A DNA stretch of 64,000 bases from Cytobacillus praedii. GTDB taxonomy: Bacteria > Bacillota > Bacilli > Bacillales > Cytobacillaceae. Positions 54,506 to 63,888 of the stretch are shown piece after piece (within the stretch, counting starts at the first letter, position 1; each line of letters begins with the position of its first letter). The notes under the pieces were generated by a model, which made no database searches, was not told the DNA's origin, and saw only the letters and a program-made list of their open reading frames with translations. Location: the NCBI RefSeq assembly GCF_001439605.1, contig NZ_LMBX01000010.1, positions 1 through 64,000 on the forward strand. The letters are read 5' to 3'. The position numbers and the translations under genes were made by a program.

Positions 54506-55087
54506 ATGGCAGTTAGCTTATCAAAAGGACAAAAAGTAGATTTAACTAAAACAAATCCAGGACTAACAAAGGTGGTAGTAGGTGTTGGTTGGGATGTCAA
54601 CAAATATGATGGCGGACATGATTTCGATCTAGATTCATCAGTTTTCCTTTTAGGCGATAACGGAAAAGTAACTTCTGATAGTGACTTCGTATTTTATAAT
54701 AATGCGAATGGCGGAAATGGTTCTGTAGTACATACGGGGGATAATCGCACTGGAGCGGGAGATGGGGATGATGAGCAAGTAAAAGTAGACTTAGCTAATG
54801 TTCCTGCCAATGTTCAGCGTATTACATTTACAATTACGATCCATGACGGGGAAGCACGAAATCAAAACTTTGGTCAAGTTTCAAATTCATACGTCCGAAT
54901 TATGAGTGAAGATTCTGGTGAAGAACTGATTCGTTATGATTTAGGCGAAGATTTCTCTATTGAAACAGCTATTGTAGTTGGTGAATTATACCGTCACAAT
55001 GCAGAATGGAAATTTAGCGCTATTGGAAGCGGCTACCAAGGTGGTCTGGCTGCACTTGCGAAAGATTTTGGACTGCAAATTGGCTAA
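54506..55087 (+). CDS. TerD family stress protein
   Basis: The 193-residue protein is a TerD domain: [33 protein letters not shown] (about 32-49) with the Asp-rich calcium-binding segments, and [16 protein letters not shown] (about 83-98). TerD proteins bind calcium and belong to a chemical-stress or tellurite-resistance system. GGAGGTAAAAAAA precedes this ATG; the longer frame begins before the ribosome binding site. It is the first gene of the cluster. Confidence 0.93.
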   Translation: MAVSLSKGQKVDLTKTNPGLTKVVVGVGWDVNKYDGGHDFDLDSSVFLLGDNGKVTSDSDFVFYNNANGGNGSVVHTGDNRTGAGDGDDEQVKVDLANVPANVQRITFTITIHDGEARNQNFGQVSNSYVRIMSEDSGEELIRYDLGEDFSIETAIVVGELYRHNAEWKFSAIGSGYQGGLAALAKDFGLQIG

Positions 55088-55173
55088 GTAGAACGTTTTT
55101 TGAAAAGATTCGGAATAACTGGATCTTTTTAAACCAAAAATTATAGATTTATAATCAGGAGGAACATACAAGA

Positions 55174-55947
55174 ATGGCGATTTTAGAAGGTATATTAAAT
55201 ACCTATGCCCAGTTTTTTGATTGGGGAATGTGGGTAGAGGTTTTATCAAATCCAGTCAGCTGGGGATTAATTGGAACACTGGTTATCATGGAAGGGCTTT
55301 TATCAGCGGATAATGCACTTGTGCTTGCAGTTATGGTTAAGCATTTACCAGAAAAGCAGCGGAAAAAAGCATTGTTTTATGGATTGCTAGGTGCTTATAT
55401 TTTCCGTTTTATTGCGATTGGAATCGGTGTTTTCTTAATCGAACTTTGGTGGGTAAAAGTATTAGGTGCAGGATATCTTGCATGGCTAGCAATTAAATAT
55501 TTCATTGATAAGAAAAAAGAAGCCGATAGTGAAGATGAGGAAGAAGCTCAAGGAATAAATAAAGGTGGCATCCTCATTCGACTATTTGGAACATTTTGGG
55601 GAACCGTTGCAGCTGTTGAGATAATGGATATTGCCTTTTCCGTTGATAGTGTTCTTGCTGCCTTCGGGATTAGCCAGGAAGTATGGGTCTTGTTGCTCGG
55701 AGGAATGCTTGGTGTATTGATGATGCGTGGAGTTGCAGGCGTTTTCTTGAAATTAATTGATGCAGTGCCTGAACTGGAAACCTCTGCATACATTCTCATT
55801 TTGATCATTTCTGCCAAAATGCTATTGGGTGTTTTCGGCATTCATATTGAACATATCTATTTCTTCATCCTGTTACTTGTTGTATTTGCAGCTACATTCA
55901 TAATCCACTTCATGAATAAAAAGAAAGAAGCAACAAGTGGAGAATAA
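55174..55947 (+). CDS. yceF: TerC family integral membrane protein
   Basis: The 257-residue protein has about seven to eight helices with the TerC hallmark acidic residues in membrane segments: SADNALVLAVMVKHLP (about 40-55) and EIMDIAFSVDSVLAAFG (about 149-165). TerC proteins transport or insert metal-related components; in B. subtilis YceF and relatives help load manganese into exported enzymes. AGGAGGAAC precedes the ATG. It lies 86 bases after terD. Confidence 0.92.
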   Translation: MAILEGILNTYAQFFDWGMWVEVLSNPVSWGLIGTLVIMEGLLSADNALVLAVMVKHLPEKQRKKALFYGLLGAYIFRFIAIGIGVFLIELWWVKVLGAGYLAWLAIKYFIDKKKEADSEDEEEAQGINKGGILIRLFGTFWGTVAAVEIMDIAFSVDSVLAAFGISQEVWVLLLGGMLGVLMMRGVAGVFLKLIDAVPELETSAYILILIISAKMLLGVFGIHIEHIYFFILLLVVFAATFIIHFMNKKKEATSGE

Positions 55948-55980
55948 ATCAATCAATCAAAATTATAATTAGATATACCT

Positions 55981-56016
55981 AAAGGGAACAGACAATTGTC
56001 CGCTCCCTTTCTTTTT
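55981..56016 (+). terminator. Attenuator between terC and the biosynthetic module
   Basis: AAAGGGA and AGAC pair with GTC and TCCCTTT in an imperfect hairpin followed by CTTTTT. It may reduce, not abolish, readthrough into the next genes. Confidence 0.6.
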
Positions 56017-56112
56017 ACCTTTTTAAGGGAATTATTTATGATTCTATGCTATCCTATCTTTTATAAAGTATGATCAATGACCAATTTATTTTTTTGAAAC
56101 GGAGTTAGTGGG

Positions 56113-57324
56113 ATGAGATTATTTTCAGATCTTCATGAAGAAGAATATGACCGAATTTTCTATAAAAAACCTTTTCATTTCTCGAAAAATTCTCAAAGAG
56201 AAATCCTTGCTTATGCACTTGGTGCGACACTTTATATGCCGGCAACCCGGCCTAATATCCATCAAGATTTACTATCGAAGAAACATGCCGGACTGACTTC
56301 AATGGTTATTGATTTAGAGGATGCAATTGGTGATGAAGAAGTGCAGGTAGCCGAGACCTGTCTTATTGAGGAATTGAATAACCTAAGTGAAGAGATGGAG
56401 AAAGGTCTGCTGAATGAGGATGACCTTCCATTAATCTTTATTCGGATAAGGGATATTGACCAATTTATTCGGCTGAAAAACCGTATACGGAAAGGGATGC
56501 ATCTGCTAACTGGCATTGTTATCCCTAAATTTTCTCCAGAACATGGAAAACTAATTTTAGAAGAAATTAAACAGCTTAATGATAGAGGACATCAACTATA
56601 TGCCTTACCAATTTTAGAAACAAAAAAAGTGATTGAAAAGGAAACGAGGCTTGGGGAGCTTATTTCTATTAAAACACTCGTTGATCAATATGAAGAATAT
56701 ATTTTAAATATTCGTATTGGTGCAACTGATTTCTGTGGACTTTATGGCATCCGTAGAAACTCAGATACAACCGTGTATGATATTGCGGTAATAAGAGATT
56801 GTATATCAGATATTATCAATGTATTTTTACGCTCGGATCATCCGTACGTTATCTCAGGTCCTGTATGGGAGTACTTTTCTTCAAAGGAAAGAATGCTTAA
56901 GCCTCAATTAAGACAAACACCTTTCCGTGAGCGCTTTGGGCAAGATGGTATAGACTTAAGATCGAAGTTAATTGATAAGCATATGGATGGTCTTATTCGG
57001 GAAATTCTGATGGATATTACGAATGGACTAACCGGTAAGACAATTATACATCCGACCCATATTCGTCCAGTTCAGGCATTGAATACAGTAACCTATGAAG
57101 AATATTTGGATGCGAAAAGCATTATTAGCCAAGCGACTGGGGAAGTTGGCGTAATGAAAAGTGCGTTCCAAAATAAAATGAATGAAATAAAGCCTCATTA
57201 CTACTGGGCGCAAAAAGTACTTTTGAAATCAGAAATTTACGGGGTGCTAAATGAAGAATACACATACATTGACTTGCTTACCAATGAAATTAACACTTCC
57301 AATCCTCAACCAGTTATCAGTTGA
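56113..57324 (+). CDS. CitE-like HpcH/HpaI aldolase family protein of the Ter module
   Basis: The 403-residue protein has the CitE-type barrel with MVIDLEDAIGDEE near 62-75 (metal-binding acidic pair), ALPILETKKVIE near 172-183 and GATDFCGLYGIRR near 203-215. The family cleaves or forms C-C bonds in citramalyl- or malyl-type substrates. In Ter clusters it is proposed to work with the PRTase and HAD proteins to make a nucleoside-like compound; the substrate is unknown. Its 3' end overlaps the next gene by 74 bases. GGAGTTAGTGGG precedes the ATG. Confidence 0.87.
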   Translation: MRLFSDLHEEEYDRIFYKKPFHFSKNSQREILAYALGATLYMPATRPNIHQDLLSKKHAGLTSMVIDLEDAIGDEEVQVAETCLIEELNNLSEEMEKGLLNEDDLPLIFIRIRDIDQFIRLKNRIRKGMHLLTGIVIPKFSPEHGKLILEEIKQLNDRGHQLYALPILETKKVIEKETRLGELISIKTLVDQYEEYILNIRIGATDFCGLYGIRRNSDTTVYDIAVIRDCISDIINVFLRSDHPYVISGPVWEYFSSKERMLKPQLRQTPFRERFGQDGIDLRSKLIDKHMDGLIREILMDITNGLTGKTIIHPTHIRPVQALNTVTYEEYLDAKSIISQATGEVGVMKSAFQNKMNEIKPHYYWAQKVLLKSEIYGVLNEEYTYIDLLTNEINTSNPQPVIS

Positions 57325-58636
57325 GTTAGAAATTACCGATAATCCATATGGGCTTACACCAGATGATTTATTTCAGATGGCTGCCAGAATTAATAAAAAA
57401 AGATCATTTCTATTTGTCAGCAAAGTATTGGGAAAGCATATTCCAATCAATCCGAAAATGGGGTTAATAACTGGAGCATTACTGGCAAACCGTTATATAG
57501 AAACTGTGAAAGGGAAAGAGACAGGATGCAGGGAAGAATTGCTCTTTTCCTTCTTAAATGATTCTCAAAGGTTTGTGGATGATCCATTTATCGATGAACA
57601 AGTGAATCCAGTGATTATCGGCTTTGCTGAAACAGCTACTGCACTTGGACATGCTTTCTATCATTCTTTCAAACAGGCAAATTTCTTACATACAACGAGG
57701 GAAGAACTAATTGGAATCGAGTCGGTTATTACCTTTGAGGAAGAGCACTCACATGCGACCTCACACCGCTGCTACGTAGATGAATCGATTTTAAATAATG
57801 ATCGTGAAATCATTCTTGTTGATGATGAGATGACAACAGGAAAAACAAATATTAATATTATTCGTTCCATTCATGCTAAGTTCCCAAGAAAGATGTACAC
57901 AGTTGTCTCGATTTTGGATTGGCGCACTGAAGAACATTTGCAACTGTATAAAAAGCTTGAGCAGGAGCTGGAAATTACCATTCATTCTGTTAGCTTGCTA
58001 AAAGGGAATATCCAAATATCAGGTTCTCCAGAGTTTGAAGGGAAATTAACTGATGAAACAGAACCTGTACGCCATACGTCCGCAGTATCTACAATTAATT
58101 TAAAAGATCAATTTTCTAAAGAGTTTCCTTCAATTTATTATTCCTCTATTTCTCAAGAGGGGGATGTAAGGAATATTCCTTTCTCAGCAGAAACTGGACG
58201 ATTTGGTTTAAGTGCCGCATCAAATAGGGGGATCAACCAGTCGTTAAAGGAAATTGGACAATTTTTATCAACACTTCGAACGGGAAGAAACGTGCTTTGC
58301 CTTGGGACTGGTGAATTTATGTATGTCCCGATGAAACTGGCTTCCTATATGGGAGAAGGAGTCAGCTACCAATCAACTACACGAAGTCCGATATATATTA
58401 AAAATCATGAACAGTATGGGGCGAAATACGGCCTCACCTTTCCAAACCCCGAAGATGGGGGAATAAAACAGTTTGTCTATAATATTCCGCCAAATAAATA
58501 CGATCAGTTGTTTATATTTTTTGAGAGATCCGTTTCAATGGATAAGCTGCAGCCAATGCTTCATGAGCTGATGAAAGCAAATATTCCTGAAATAAAAGTA
58601 GTTTTCTTTAATGGGAGTTGTATGTCAGATGAATGA
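57251..58636 (+). CDS. Phosphoribosyltransferase with TRSP domain, Ter module
   Basis: The 461-residue protein has a PRTase-like domain (about 20-265) with the PRPP loop ILVDDEMTTGKTN at about 192-204. The C-terminal TRSP domain (about 300-455) contains the literal TRSP motif in QSTTRSPIYIK near 377-387 and CLGTGEFMYVP near 354-364. It is predicted to transfer a phosphoribosyl group to an unknown base. Its start is uncertain: the frame opens 74 bases inside the aldolase with GGGGTG four bases before the ATG. It overlaps the next gene by eight bases. Confidence 0.88.
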   Translation: MKNTHTLTCLPMKLTLPILNQLSVELEITDNPYGLTPDDLFQMAARINKKRSFLFVSKVLGKHIPINPKMGLITGALLANRYIETVKGKETGCREELLFSFLNDSQRFVDDPFIDEQVNPVIIGFAETATALGHAFYHSFKQANFLHTTREELIGIESVITFEEEHSHATSHRCYVDESILNNDREIILVDDEMTTGKTNINIIRSIHAKFPRKMYTVVSILDWRTEEHLQLYKKLEQELEITIHSVSLLKGNIQISGSPEFEGKLTDETEPVRHTSAVSTINLKDQFSKEFPSIYYSSISQEGDVRNIPFSAETGRFGLSAASNRGINQSLKEIGQFLSTLRTGRNVLCLGTGEFMYVPMKLASYMGEGVSYQSTTRSPIYIKNHEQYGAKYGLTFPNPEDGGIKQFVYNIPPNKYDQLFIFFERSVSMDKLQPMLHELMKANIPEIKVVFFNGSCMSDE

Positions 58637-59747
58637 AATGTTAGACAAAAAATGTCAGTTTGGTTCATATCATGAGAATGATGTTGTTTTTTTATTAAAG
58701 GACTTAAGCAGTTATGAGTTGGAGGGCCCCACTGAGCATCGAGAGAAAAATATTCAGTCAGGACAGCATTATAGTGAGTCGTTACCTATTGAGTACCAGC
58801 CGCCAGAACATTACATGCAGGTTTTCTGGGAAACGCTAGAAGAGTACAAGAAAAAGGTAGCTTTATGTACGGGGATCGTTGCTGAGCAACTTTTTCGCCA
58901 AAAAGGAAAAAATACAGTTCTAGTATCTTTAGCACGTGCAGGGACTCCGATAGGCATTCTTATTAAACGATATATTCTATCAAAATATCAAGCGGATCTT
59001 CCGCATTACAGCATCTCGATTATCCGGGATAAAGGAATTGATGAAAATGCAATTCATCATATTTTAAAAAAACATCCTGATAAACAAATACAATTTATCG
59101 ATGGCTGGACTGGAAAAGGAGCAATATCAATTGAATTAACGAAAGCATGCAATGCATTTAAGGAGAAGTATGGGATTGTTCTTGATGATACACTCGCTGT
59201 GTTGGCTGACCCAGGACAATGCACTAGTCTATATGGGACAAGAGAGGATTTTCTTATCCCGAGTGCGTGCTTAAATTCTACTGTTTCGGGATTAGTCAGC
59301 AGAACAGTTTTAAATGATCAATTGATCGGACCAGAGGATTTTCATGGAGCAAAATATTATGGAAACTTGGTAGATGCAGATGTTTCCAATGAATATATTG
59401 ATATTGTTTCAAAGGAGTTTCCATCGATTCAGCAAGAGGCATTTCAAGCGTTCGAAAGGTTAGAAAACGATCAAAATGGGGCTGCGTTTAAAGGAATGGA
59501 TGAAGTGGTAGGAATGTCAAAAGAATTTGATATTGGTTCCACCCATTTTATCAAGCCGGGGGTTGGAGAAACTACAAGAGTGTTGCTCCGTAGAATCCCT
59601 TGGAAAATATTAATGAAAGATCCTGACAGTCCATATGTTCGGCACATTTTGCTGCTTGCTAAAGAGAGAAATGTAGAGGTCGTCCATTATCCAAACATGA
59701 GCTATACTTGCTGTGGACTAATAAAAAAGGTAAGTGATAGTCAATGA
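58629..59747 (+). CDS. StiP family protein (PRTase_1 plus PELOTA-type RNA-binding domain), Ter module
   Basis: The 372-residue protein combines a degenerate phosphoribosyltransferase-like domain (about 15-270; SLARAGTPIG near 105-114 and FIDGWTGKGAIS near 157-168) with a C-terminal PELOTA-like domain (about 285-368) ending HYPNMSYTCCGLI. It was described as cysteine protease StiP in some annotations, which I treat with caution. The ATG overlaps the preceding stop (ATGAATGA); a further start nine bases on is possible. Its own end overlaps the HAD gene by four bases. Confidence 0.85.
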   Translation: MNEMLDKKCQFGSYHENDVVFLLKDLSSYELEGPTEHREKNIQSGQHYSESLPIEYQPPEHYMQVFWETLEEYKKKVALCTGIVAEQLFRQKGKNTVLVSLARAGTPIGILIKRYILSKYQADLPHYSISIIRDKGIDENAIHHILKKHPDKQIQFIDGWTGKGAISIELTKACNAFKEKYGIVLDDTLAVLADPGQCTSLYGTREDFLIPSACLNSTVSGLVSRTVLNDQLIGPEDFHGAKYYGNLVDADVSNEYIDIVSKEFPSIQQEAFQAFERLENDQNGAAFKGMDEVVGMSKEFDIGSTHFIKPGVGETTRVLLRRIPWKILMKDPDSPYVRHILLLAKERNVEVVHYPNMSYTCCGLIKKVSDSQ

Positions 59748-60547
59748 TGATGTTTGCTTCTGATTTAGACCGTACCCTAATCTATTCCAATCGGGCACTT
59801 GCTGATTTTAAGCAGCATACGGTACGTGATCTGCTTGCTGTTGAGCTAAAAAGCTCACAAGAAGTAGCCTTTATGACAAGCAGAGCATACAGTTTATTAA
59901 AGGAACTAGCTTCTTCACTTTTATTTATTCCTGTTACAACGAGAACATATGAACAATATAAAAGGGTGTTTATTTTTTCCGAGTCTTTTCCCTTAAAATA
60001 TGCAGTCACTTCAAATGGAGCAGCGATTTATTATAAGGGGCATCCTCTTCAGGAATGGAGAGATTCTGTTCAAAAGCGACTGGAAAATGAATGTATCCCT
60101 TTTCAAAAAATGAATGAAGAAATGAACGGTCTTGCGATAAATGGCACATTGAAAAAGGTAGAAAATCTTTTCTTTTATTATATTCTAGAGGAGCCATTAG
60201 CTTTTGAAACAAAGAATGATATTCAAAAAATAGCAGACACGAGCGGATGGAGAATTTCTATCCAGGGCAGAAAGCTCTATTTAATGCCGAAACCAGTTTG
60301 TAAAGGGGAAGCGGTTAAGTTTATTAAAGAAAGGGAAGGGATCCATACCGTTTTTGGAGCGGGTGATTCCATTCTAGATAATGATTTTTTGAAAATATGT
60401 GATTACGCTTTTGTTCCTTCCCATGGTGAATTAAAAAACGAGGAGATTCATCAATCCAATTATTTATTTACTGATTACCAAGGAATTATGGCAGGAGAAG
60501 AAATCTTACATAGAATTTCGACCACTGTAACAGAAAAAATTATTTAA
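59744..60547 (+). CDS. HAD family hydrolase of the Ter module
   Basis: The 267-residue protein is a Cof-type HAD phosphatase: motif I FASDLDRTL (about 4-12), motif II Thr in IPVTTRTYE, motif III Lys in KPVCKGEAV and motif IV FGAGDSILDND (about 203-213). It probably removes a phosphate from the product of the module. Its ATG overlaps the StiP stop (ATGA). It is the last gene of the co-translated set. Confidence 0.88.
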   Translation: MMMFASDLDRTLIYSNRALADFKQHTVRDLLAVELKSSQEVAFMTSRAYSLLKELASSLLFIPVTTRTYEQYKRVFIFSESFPLKYAVTSNGAAIYYKGHPLQEWRDSVQKRLENECIPFQKMNEEMNGLAINGTLKKVENLFFYYILEEPLAFETKNDIQKIADTSGWRISIQGRKLYLMPKPVCKGEAVKFIKEREGIHTVFGAGDSILDNDFLKICDYAFVPSHGELKNEEIHQSNYLFTDYQGIMAGEEILHRISTTVTEKII

Positions 60548-60792
60548 TTTTGTGGTTCTCTCATCCACCTTCTTAAAAAGAAATGCAGACTTGCTCCAAA
60601 AATGTAGGAACTTATAAAGATGATACATGCCCCAAGGAATGAGAAATGCAGGGATAATGTGAGTAGGGTTATTAACAATGACCAAAAAATCAAATCTATG
60701 AAAATAAAAATGTCAGAACTCAAAACATCCTCAACCAATTTTGTATCCAATTCATGTGCAGGGTATTTTGCCCTTCTGTAAAGAAACCTCAT
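60544..60792 (-). CDS. Small two-helix membrane protein
   Basis: The 82-residue protein has a basic N-terminal segment and two hydrophobic stretches (about 28-50 and 53-72) ending in FFLRRWMREPQN. AAGGTGAG lies before the ATG. It is convergent with the HAD gene and overlaps its last four bases. I do not recognise the family. It may be a free membrane gene inserted between the two parts of the Ter cluster. Confidence 0.55.
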   Translation of the reverse strand: MRFLYRRAKYPAHELDTKLVEDVLSSDIFIFIDLIFWSLLITLLTLSLHFSFLGACIIFISSYIFGASLHFFLRRWMREPQN

Positions 60793-60987
60793 AGCTGCTC
60801 ACCTTCTAATCATAGTACTCAACTATATGCATGGACAAGTTGAAAGGTGAAAGGATAAAACGAAAGATAATGTGCATATTTAGGTGAAGCTGCCGGAAAT
60901 TGAATGATTTTTTATTATATTTGGAGGAATCGTTTTAGAATTCAATGGCACGTATGGTATCATGGTAATAAGTTTACAATTTATTGT

Positions 60988-61018
60988 TAACTCCATTCCT
61001 ATTTGGAGTTAGATTTTA
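60988..61018 (+). promoter_or_regulatory. Leader hairpin before yceG
   Basis: TAACTCC pairs with GGAGTTA over a ten-base loop and is followed by GATTTTAG. It may act as an attenuator in the yceG leader. No gene or clear promoter was found in 60793-61073; a sigma-W motif was not seen here. Confidence 0.4.
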
Positions 61019-61073
61019 GTAGTCTTTATTATTCTTATTACAGTCTTTCGCTCATAGAGGGAAGGGATATAAA

Positions 61074-62711
61074 ATGAACGAAACATATAGTCAAATGAAA
61101 TCTCATTTATTGCCGATTTCTATAGAGAATTGGCTGCCTACGTTGAAAAAAGACACAAAGGAAAGGCCGCAATTTTCAATTGAACAAAAAACGATCCAAT
61201 TTGGCCAAGTGGTTGCTCGTTTTTTGGGTGTTCCATTAGATGAGGATGAGTACTACAACAAGCTGTACGATTTCATTCATACGGAGCAGGCGGGACTTAC
61301 TTTGCTTAGTGAGGATACCCTTGATAAAACGATTGATAATCAGCAATTTCAATCCATCCAAAAGGTATTGAATATTAATCGGGAACAGAATTTATCGATA
61401 AATCGATTTGTTGCTTTCCTTGATGGAGAACAGCTTTTACTTAAATCAGCCATTCCTTCTTTGCATAGAAAAACAAGAGAAGCGATGATTGCCGTTCTCG
61501 ATCTATTTTCTTCACAAGAGCCAGATGGATTAAAGAATCATGAATTAAGGCGAGTCCTTGTTGATATCATTAAATGGACCATTAACCATCTTGGGGCGGA
61601 TTGGGATAAGGTGAACCCTGAAAAGTCAATGCCAAAATTTTTATGGTATGGGAATTCGAATAAAAGCCAGCACTATTTTCTATACTATTTATTCCAAATG
61701 GGATGTGACATCATTGTGTTCTCTCCGTCTGGAGAGGACATCATAATTGGAGGTCATACAGAATTAGAGAATGCGTTTATTCACAACTATCCCGAGCAAA
61801 AACAGCCTGAGCCATTCCCAACTGAAAAAAGCAGGCGTTCATCTACCGTCGCTTATCGTGCATCAAGAGAAATTGAATCCATATTAAACCATGAGGGATC
61901 CGGGTTTTATAAGCCATGGCAGCTTCGTGAGTACACCCCGTTATCAGTAACTTTGAAAACGACCTATGATGAATTATTTCTTTTAATTAAGGAAAAAGCA
62001 ATGGTACGGCCAAACTTTGAGGTAAAGAATGGGCAAGTGAAAATTCCTGCTATTTTTGCGAAGGTGCAGGGAGTTAGCAAGAACCGAAAAGAATATTGGG
62101 ATCGATTACAGATGATAAGCCAAATGGAACATAGCCTGCTTATTCAAAGGTTTCCATTTACGAATAATGTTAACAATGATTTCCGATTTCATTATCGGAA
62201 TGCACTCGGAAATGATGGCTTACTTGATACGAAAAAAATGGTGGCAGCTCATTATTGGAAGTATCGGCAATTGCCAACTGGTCTTCAGAACGGGATAGCA
62301 ACGGCCATCCGTAATATATGTGCGAGACCATACATTAAACCGGTCTACCATGAGGATATAGAGGAGCTAAAAGCATTCCTTTTTACTCAAGGAATGCAAA
62401 TCCCTGTCAGTATTCTGCAGCTTCTTCAAAAGTTTGATTATTCACAGGACGTACCAAAGCTAGTCTTATATAATAATGAGTTAAATGGCACAATGACGCG
62501 AACAGACGCTGCATTGCTGTTGTTACTTAATCAATTTGGCATTGATATTGTCTTGTATAATCCTCCTGGTCATAATGATTTAGAAAATTTTATTGAAGAA
62601 GGAATCTATGATGTTCATTGGCTAGAGGATGTAGTATTTGAACAGGAATTTAAAGAACCATCTTTAATAAATAGAGTAAAGGGCATTTTCAAAAATTTAA
62701 GAGGAGATTGA
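61074..62711 (+). CDS. yceG: YceG family component of the Ter biosynthetic module
   Basis: The 545-residue protein has no membrane helix or signal peptide. It has two related halves, each containing a WYGN or YNN strand followed by a cysteine or GIDIV strand and SPSGED or NPPGHND (near 203-225 and 465-505), suggesting an internal repeat of Rossmann-like modules. The family (Pfam YceG_bac) is described as a component of the Ter-associated biosynthetic module; no activity is proven. GAGGGAAGGG precedes the ATG. telA follows four bases later. Confidence 0.88.
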   Translation: MNETYSQMKSHLLPISIENWLPTLKKDTKERPQFSIEQKTIQFGQVVARFLGVPLDEDEYYNKLYDFIHTEQAGLTLLSEDTLDKTIDNQQFQSIQKVLNINREQNLSINRFVAFLDGEQLLLKSAIPSLHRKTREAMIAVLDLFSSQEPDGLKNHELRRVLVDIIKWTINHLGADWDKVNPEKSMPKFLWYGNSNKSQHYFLYYLFQMGCDIIVFSPSGEDIIIGGHTELENAFIHNYPEQKQPEPFPTEKSRRSSTVAYRASREIESILNHEGSGFYKPWQLREYTPLSVTLKTTYDELFLLIKEKAMVRPNFEVKNGQVKIPAIFAKVQGVSKNRKEYWDRLQMISQMEHSLLIQRFPFTNNVNNDFRFHYRNALGNDGLLDTKKMVAAHYWKYRQLPTGLQNGIATAIRNICARPYIKPVYHEDIEELKAFLFTQGMQIPVSILQLLQKFDYSQDVPKLVLYNNELNGTMTRTDAALLLLLNQFGIDIVLYNPPGHNDLENFIEEGIYDVHWLEDVVFEQEFKEPSLINRVKGIFKNLRGD

Positions 62712-62715
62712 ATCA

Positions 62716-63825
62716 ATGAATCAAATGCAGCCAACAAATCTTGATCTTACATTAACGAAACCAACAGAAGATAAGTTGACGGAAACTACAGCTTCAGAAA
62801 TCAAGCTGGCTCTGCGTCAAGATCCAGAAGTTCAAAACCTTGCACGTTCGATCGATGAACGAGATCAAATCCAAATTCTCGAATTTGGTAAAGAGCCGGC
62901 AACACAAATATCTCGTTTTTCCGATCAAATTTTAGGCAATATGCGTGCAACAAAGGTCGAAGATTCAGGTGAATTATTGAAGCAGCTTGGTCGTATTATG
63001 GATAAGTTTGATAAGAAGGATTTTGAAAAGAGCTCAGGCGGATTATTCGGAAAGCTGTTCAAAAAAGGTGAAAAGCTCATTGATAAGCTTTTTGGAAAAT
63101 ATCAAACGATGGGACATGAAATTGATAAGGTATATATAGAAATTTCTAAATATCAAAACGAGATGGTTGAATCAACAACCATGCTAGACCAAATGTATGA
63201 GCAAAACTACCAATATTATCTAGCACTTGAAAAATATGCAGTAGCGGGTCAGATGAAGGCAGATGACCTTAAAGCCAATCAGCTTCCCCAGCTGGAATCA
63301 CGTGCAGCTGCTGGCGATCAGATGGCATCGATGCAGCTGGATACACTTAGAAATGGCATAGAATTACTAGAACAGCGTGTATATGATCTAGAAATGGCGA
63401 AAATGGTTTCCTTACAAACCGCACCACAAATACGCCTGTTACAAAGAGGAAACACGAAGCTTATTGGGAAAATTAATTCTGCTTTTGTAACGACGATTCC
63501 GATCTTCAAAAATGGAATTATTCAAGCGGTTGCAGCAAAAAGACAAAAGCTTGTTGCTGACTCGATGAATGAGCTTGACCGAAGAACGAATGAAATGCTG
63601 CTGCGCAATGCACAAAATATCTCTACCCAAAGTGCTGATATTGCAAGACTTGCAGGGAGTCCAAGCATCAAGATTGAAACCATTGAAGAGTCTTGGAACA
63701 TCATTATTAAAGGAATGCAGGAAACAAAAGCAATTGAAGAAGAGAATAAGCGCATGCGTGAAGAGGGTACTAAAAGACTAGAGCAGCTTCAAGATAATTT
63801 CAAAAAAATTAAGCTGCAAGGGTAA
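62716..63825 (+). CDS. yceH: TelA/YceH toxic anion resistance protein
   Basis: The 369-residue protein is largely helical with long coiled-coil segments, typical of TelA: LRQDPEVQNLARSIDE near 32-47, GGLFGKLFKKGEKLIDKLF near 102-120, LLQRGNTKLIGKINSAFVTTIPIFKNG near 235-260 (given in parts). TelA-type proteins give resistance to tellurite and some antimicrobial peptides by an unknown mechanism. It lies four bases after yceG. A hairpin at 63831-63851 lies before the next terD. Confidence 0.92.
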   Translation: MNQMQPTNLDLTLTKPTEDKLTETTASEIKLALRQDPEVQNLARSIDERDQIQILEFGKEPATQISRFSDQILGNMRATKVEDSGELLKQLGRIMDKFDKKDFEKSSGGLFGKLFKKGEKLIDKLFGKYQTMGHEIDKVYIEISKYQNEMVESTTMLDQMYEQNYQYYLALEKYAVAGQMKADDLKANQLPQLESRAAAGDQMASMQLDTLRNGIELLEQRVYDLEMAKMVSLQTAPQIRLLQRGNTKLIGKINSAFVTTIPIFKNGIIQAVAAKRQKLVADSMNELDRRTNEMLLRNAQNISTQSADIARLAGSPSIKIETIEESWNIIIKGMQETKAIEEENKRMREEGTKRLEQLQDNFKKIKLQG

Positions 63826-63830
63826 TAGGC

Positions 63831-63855
63831 AATTGGCTATTTGCCAATTGTTTAC
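63831..63855 (+). terminator. Hairpin between telA and the next terD gene
   Basis: CAATTGGC pairs with GCCAATTG over a five-base loop, followed by TTTACAT. It probably attenuates or stabilises the transcript instead of ending it. Confidence 0.45.
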
Positions 63856-63888
63856 ATAAAAACACAAAAAAATTATGAGGTGAAAATG

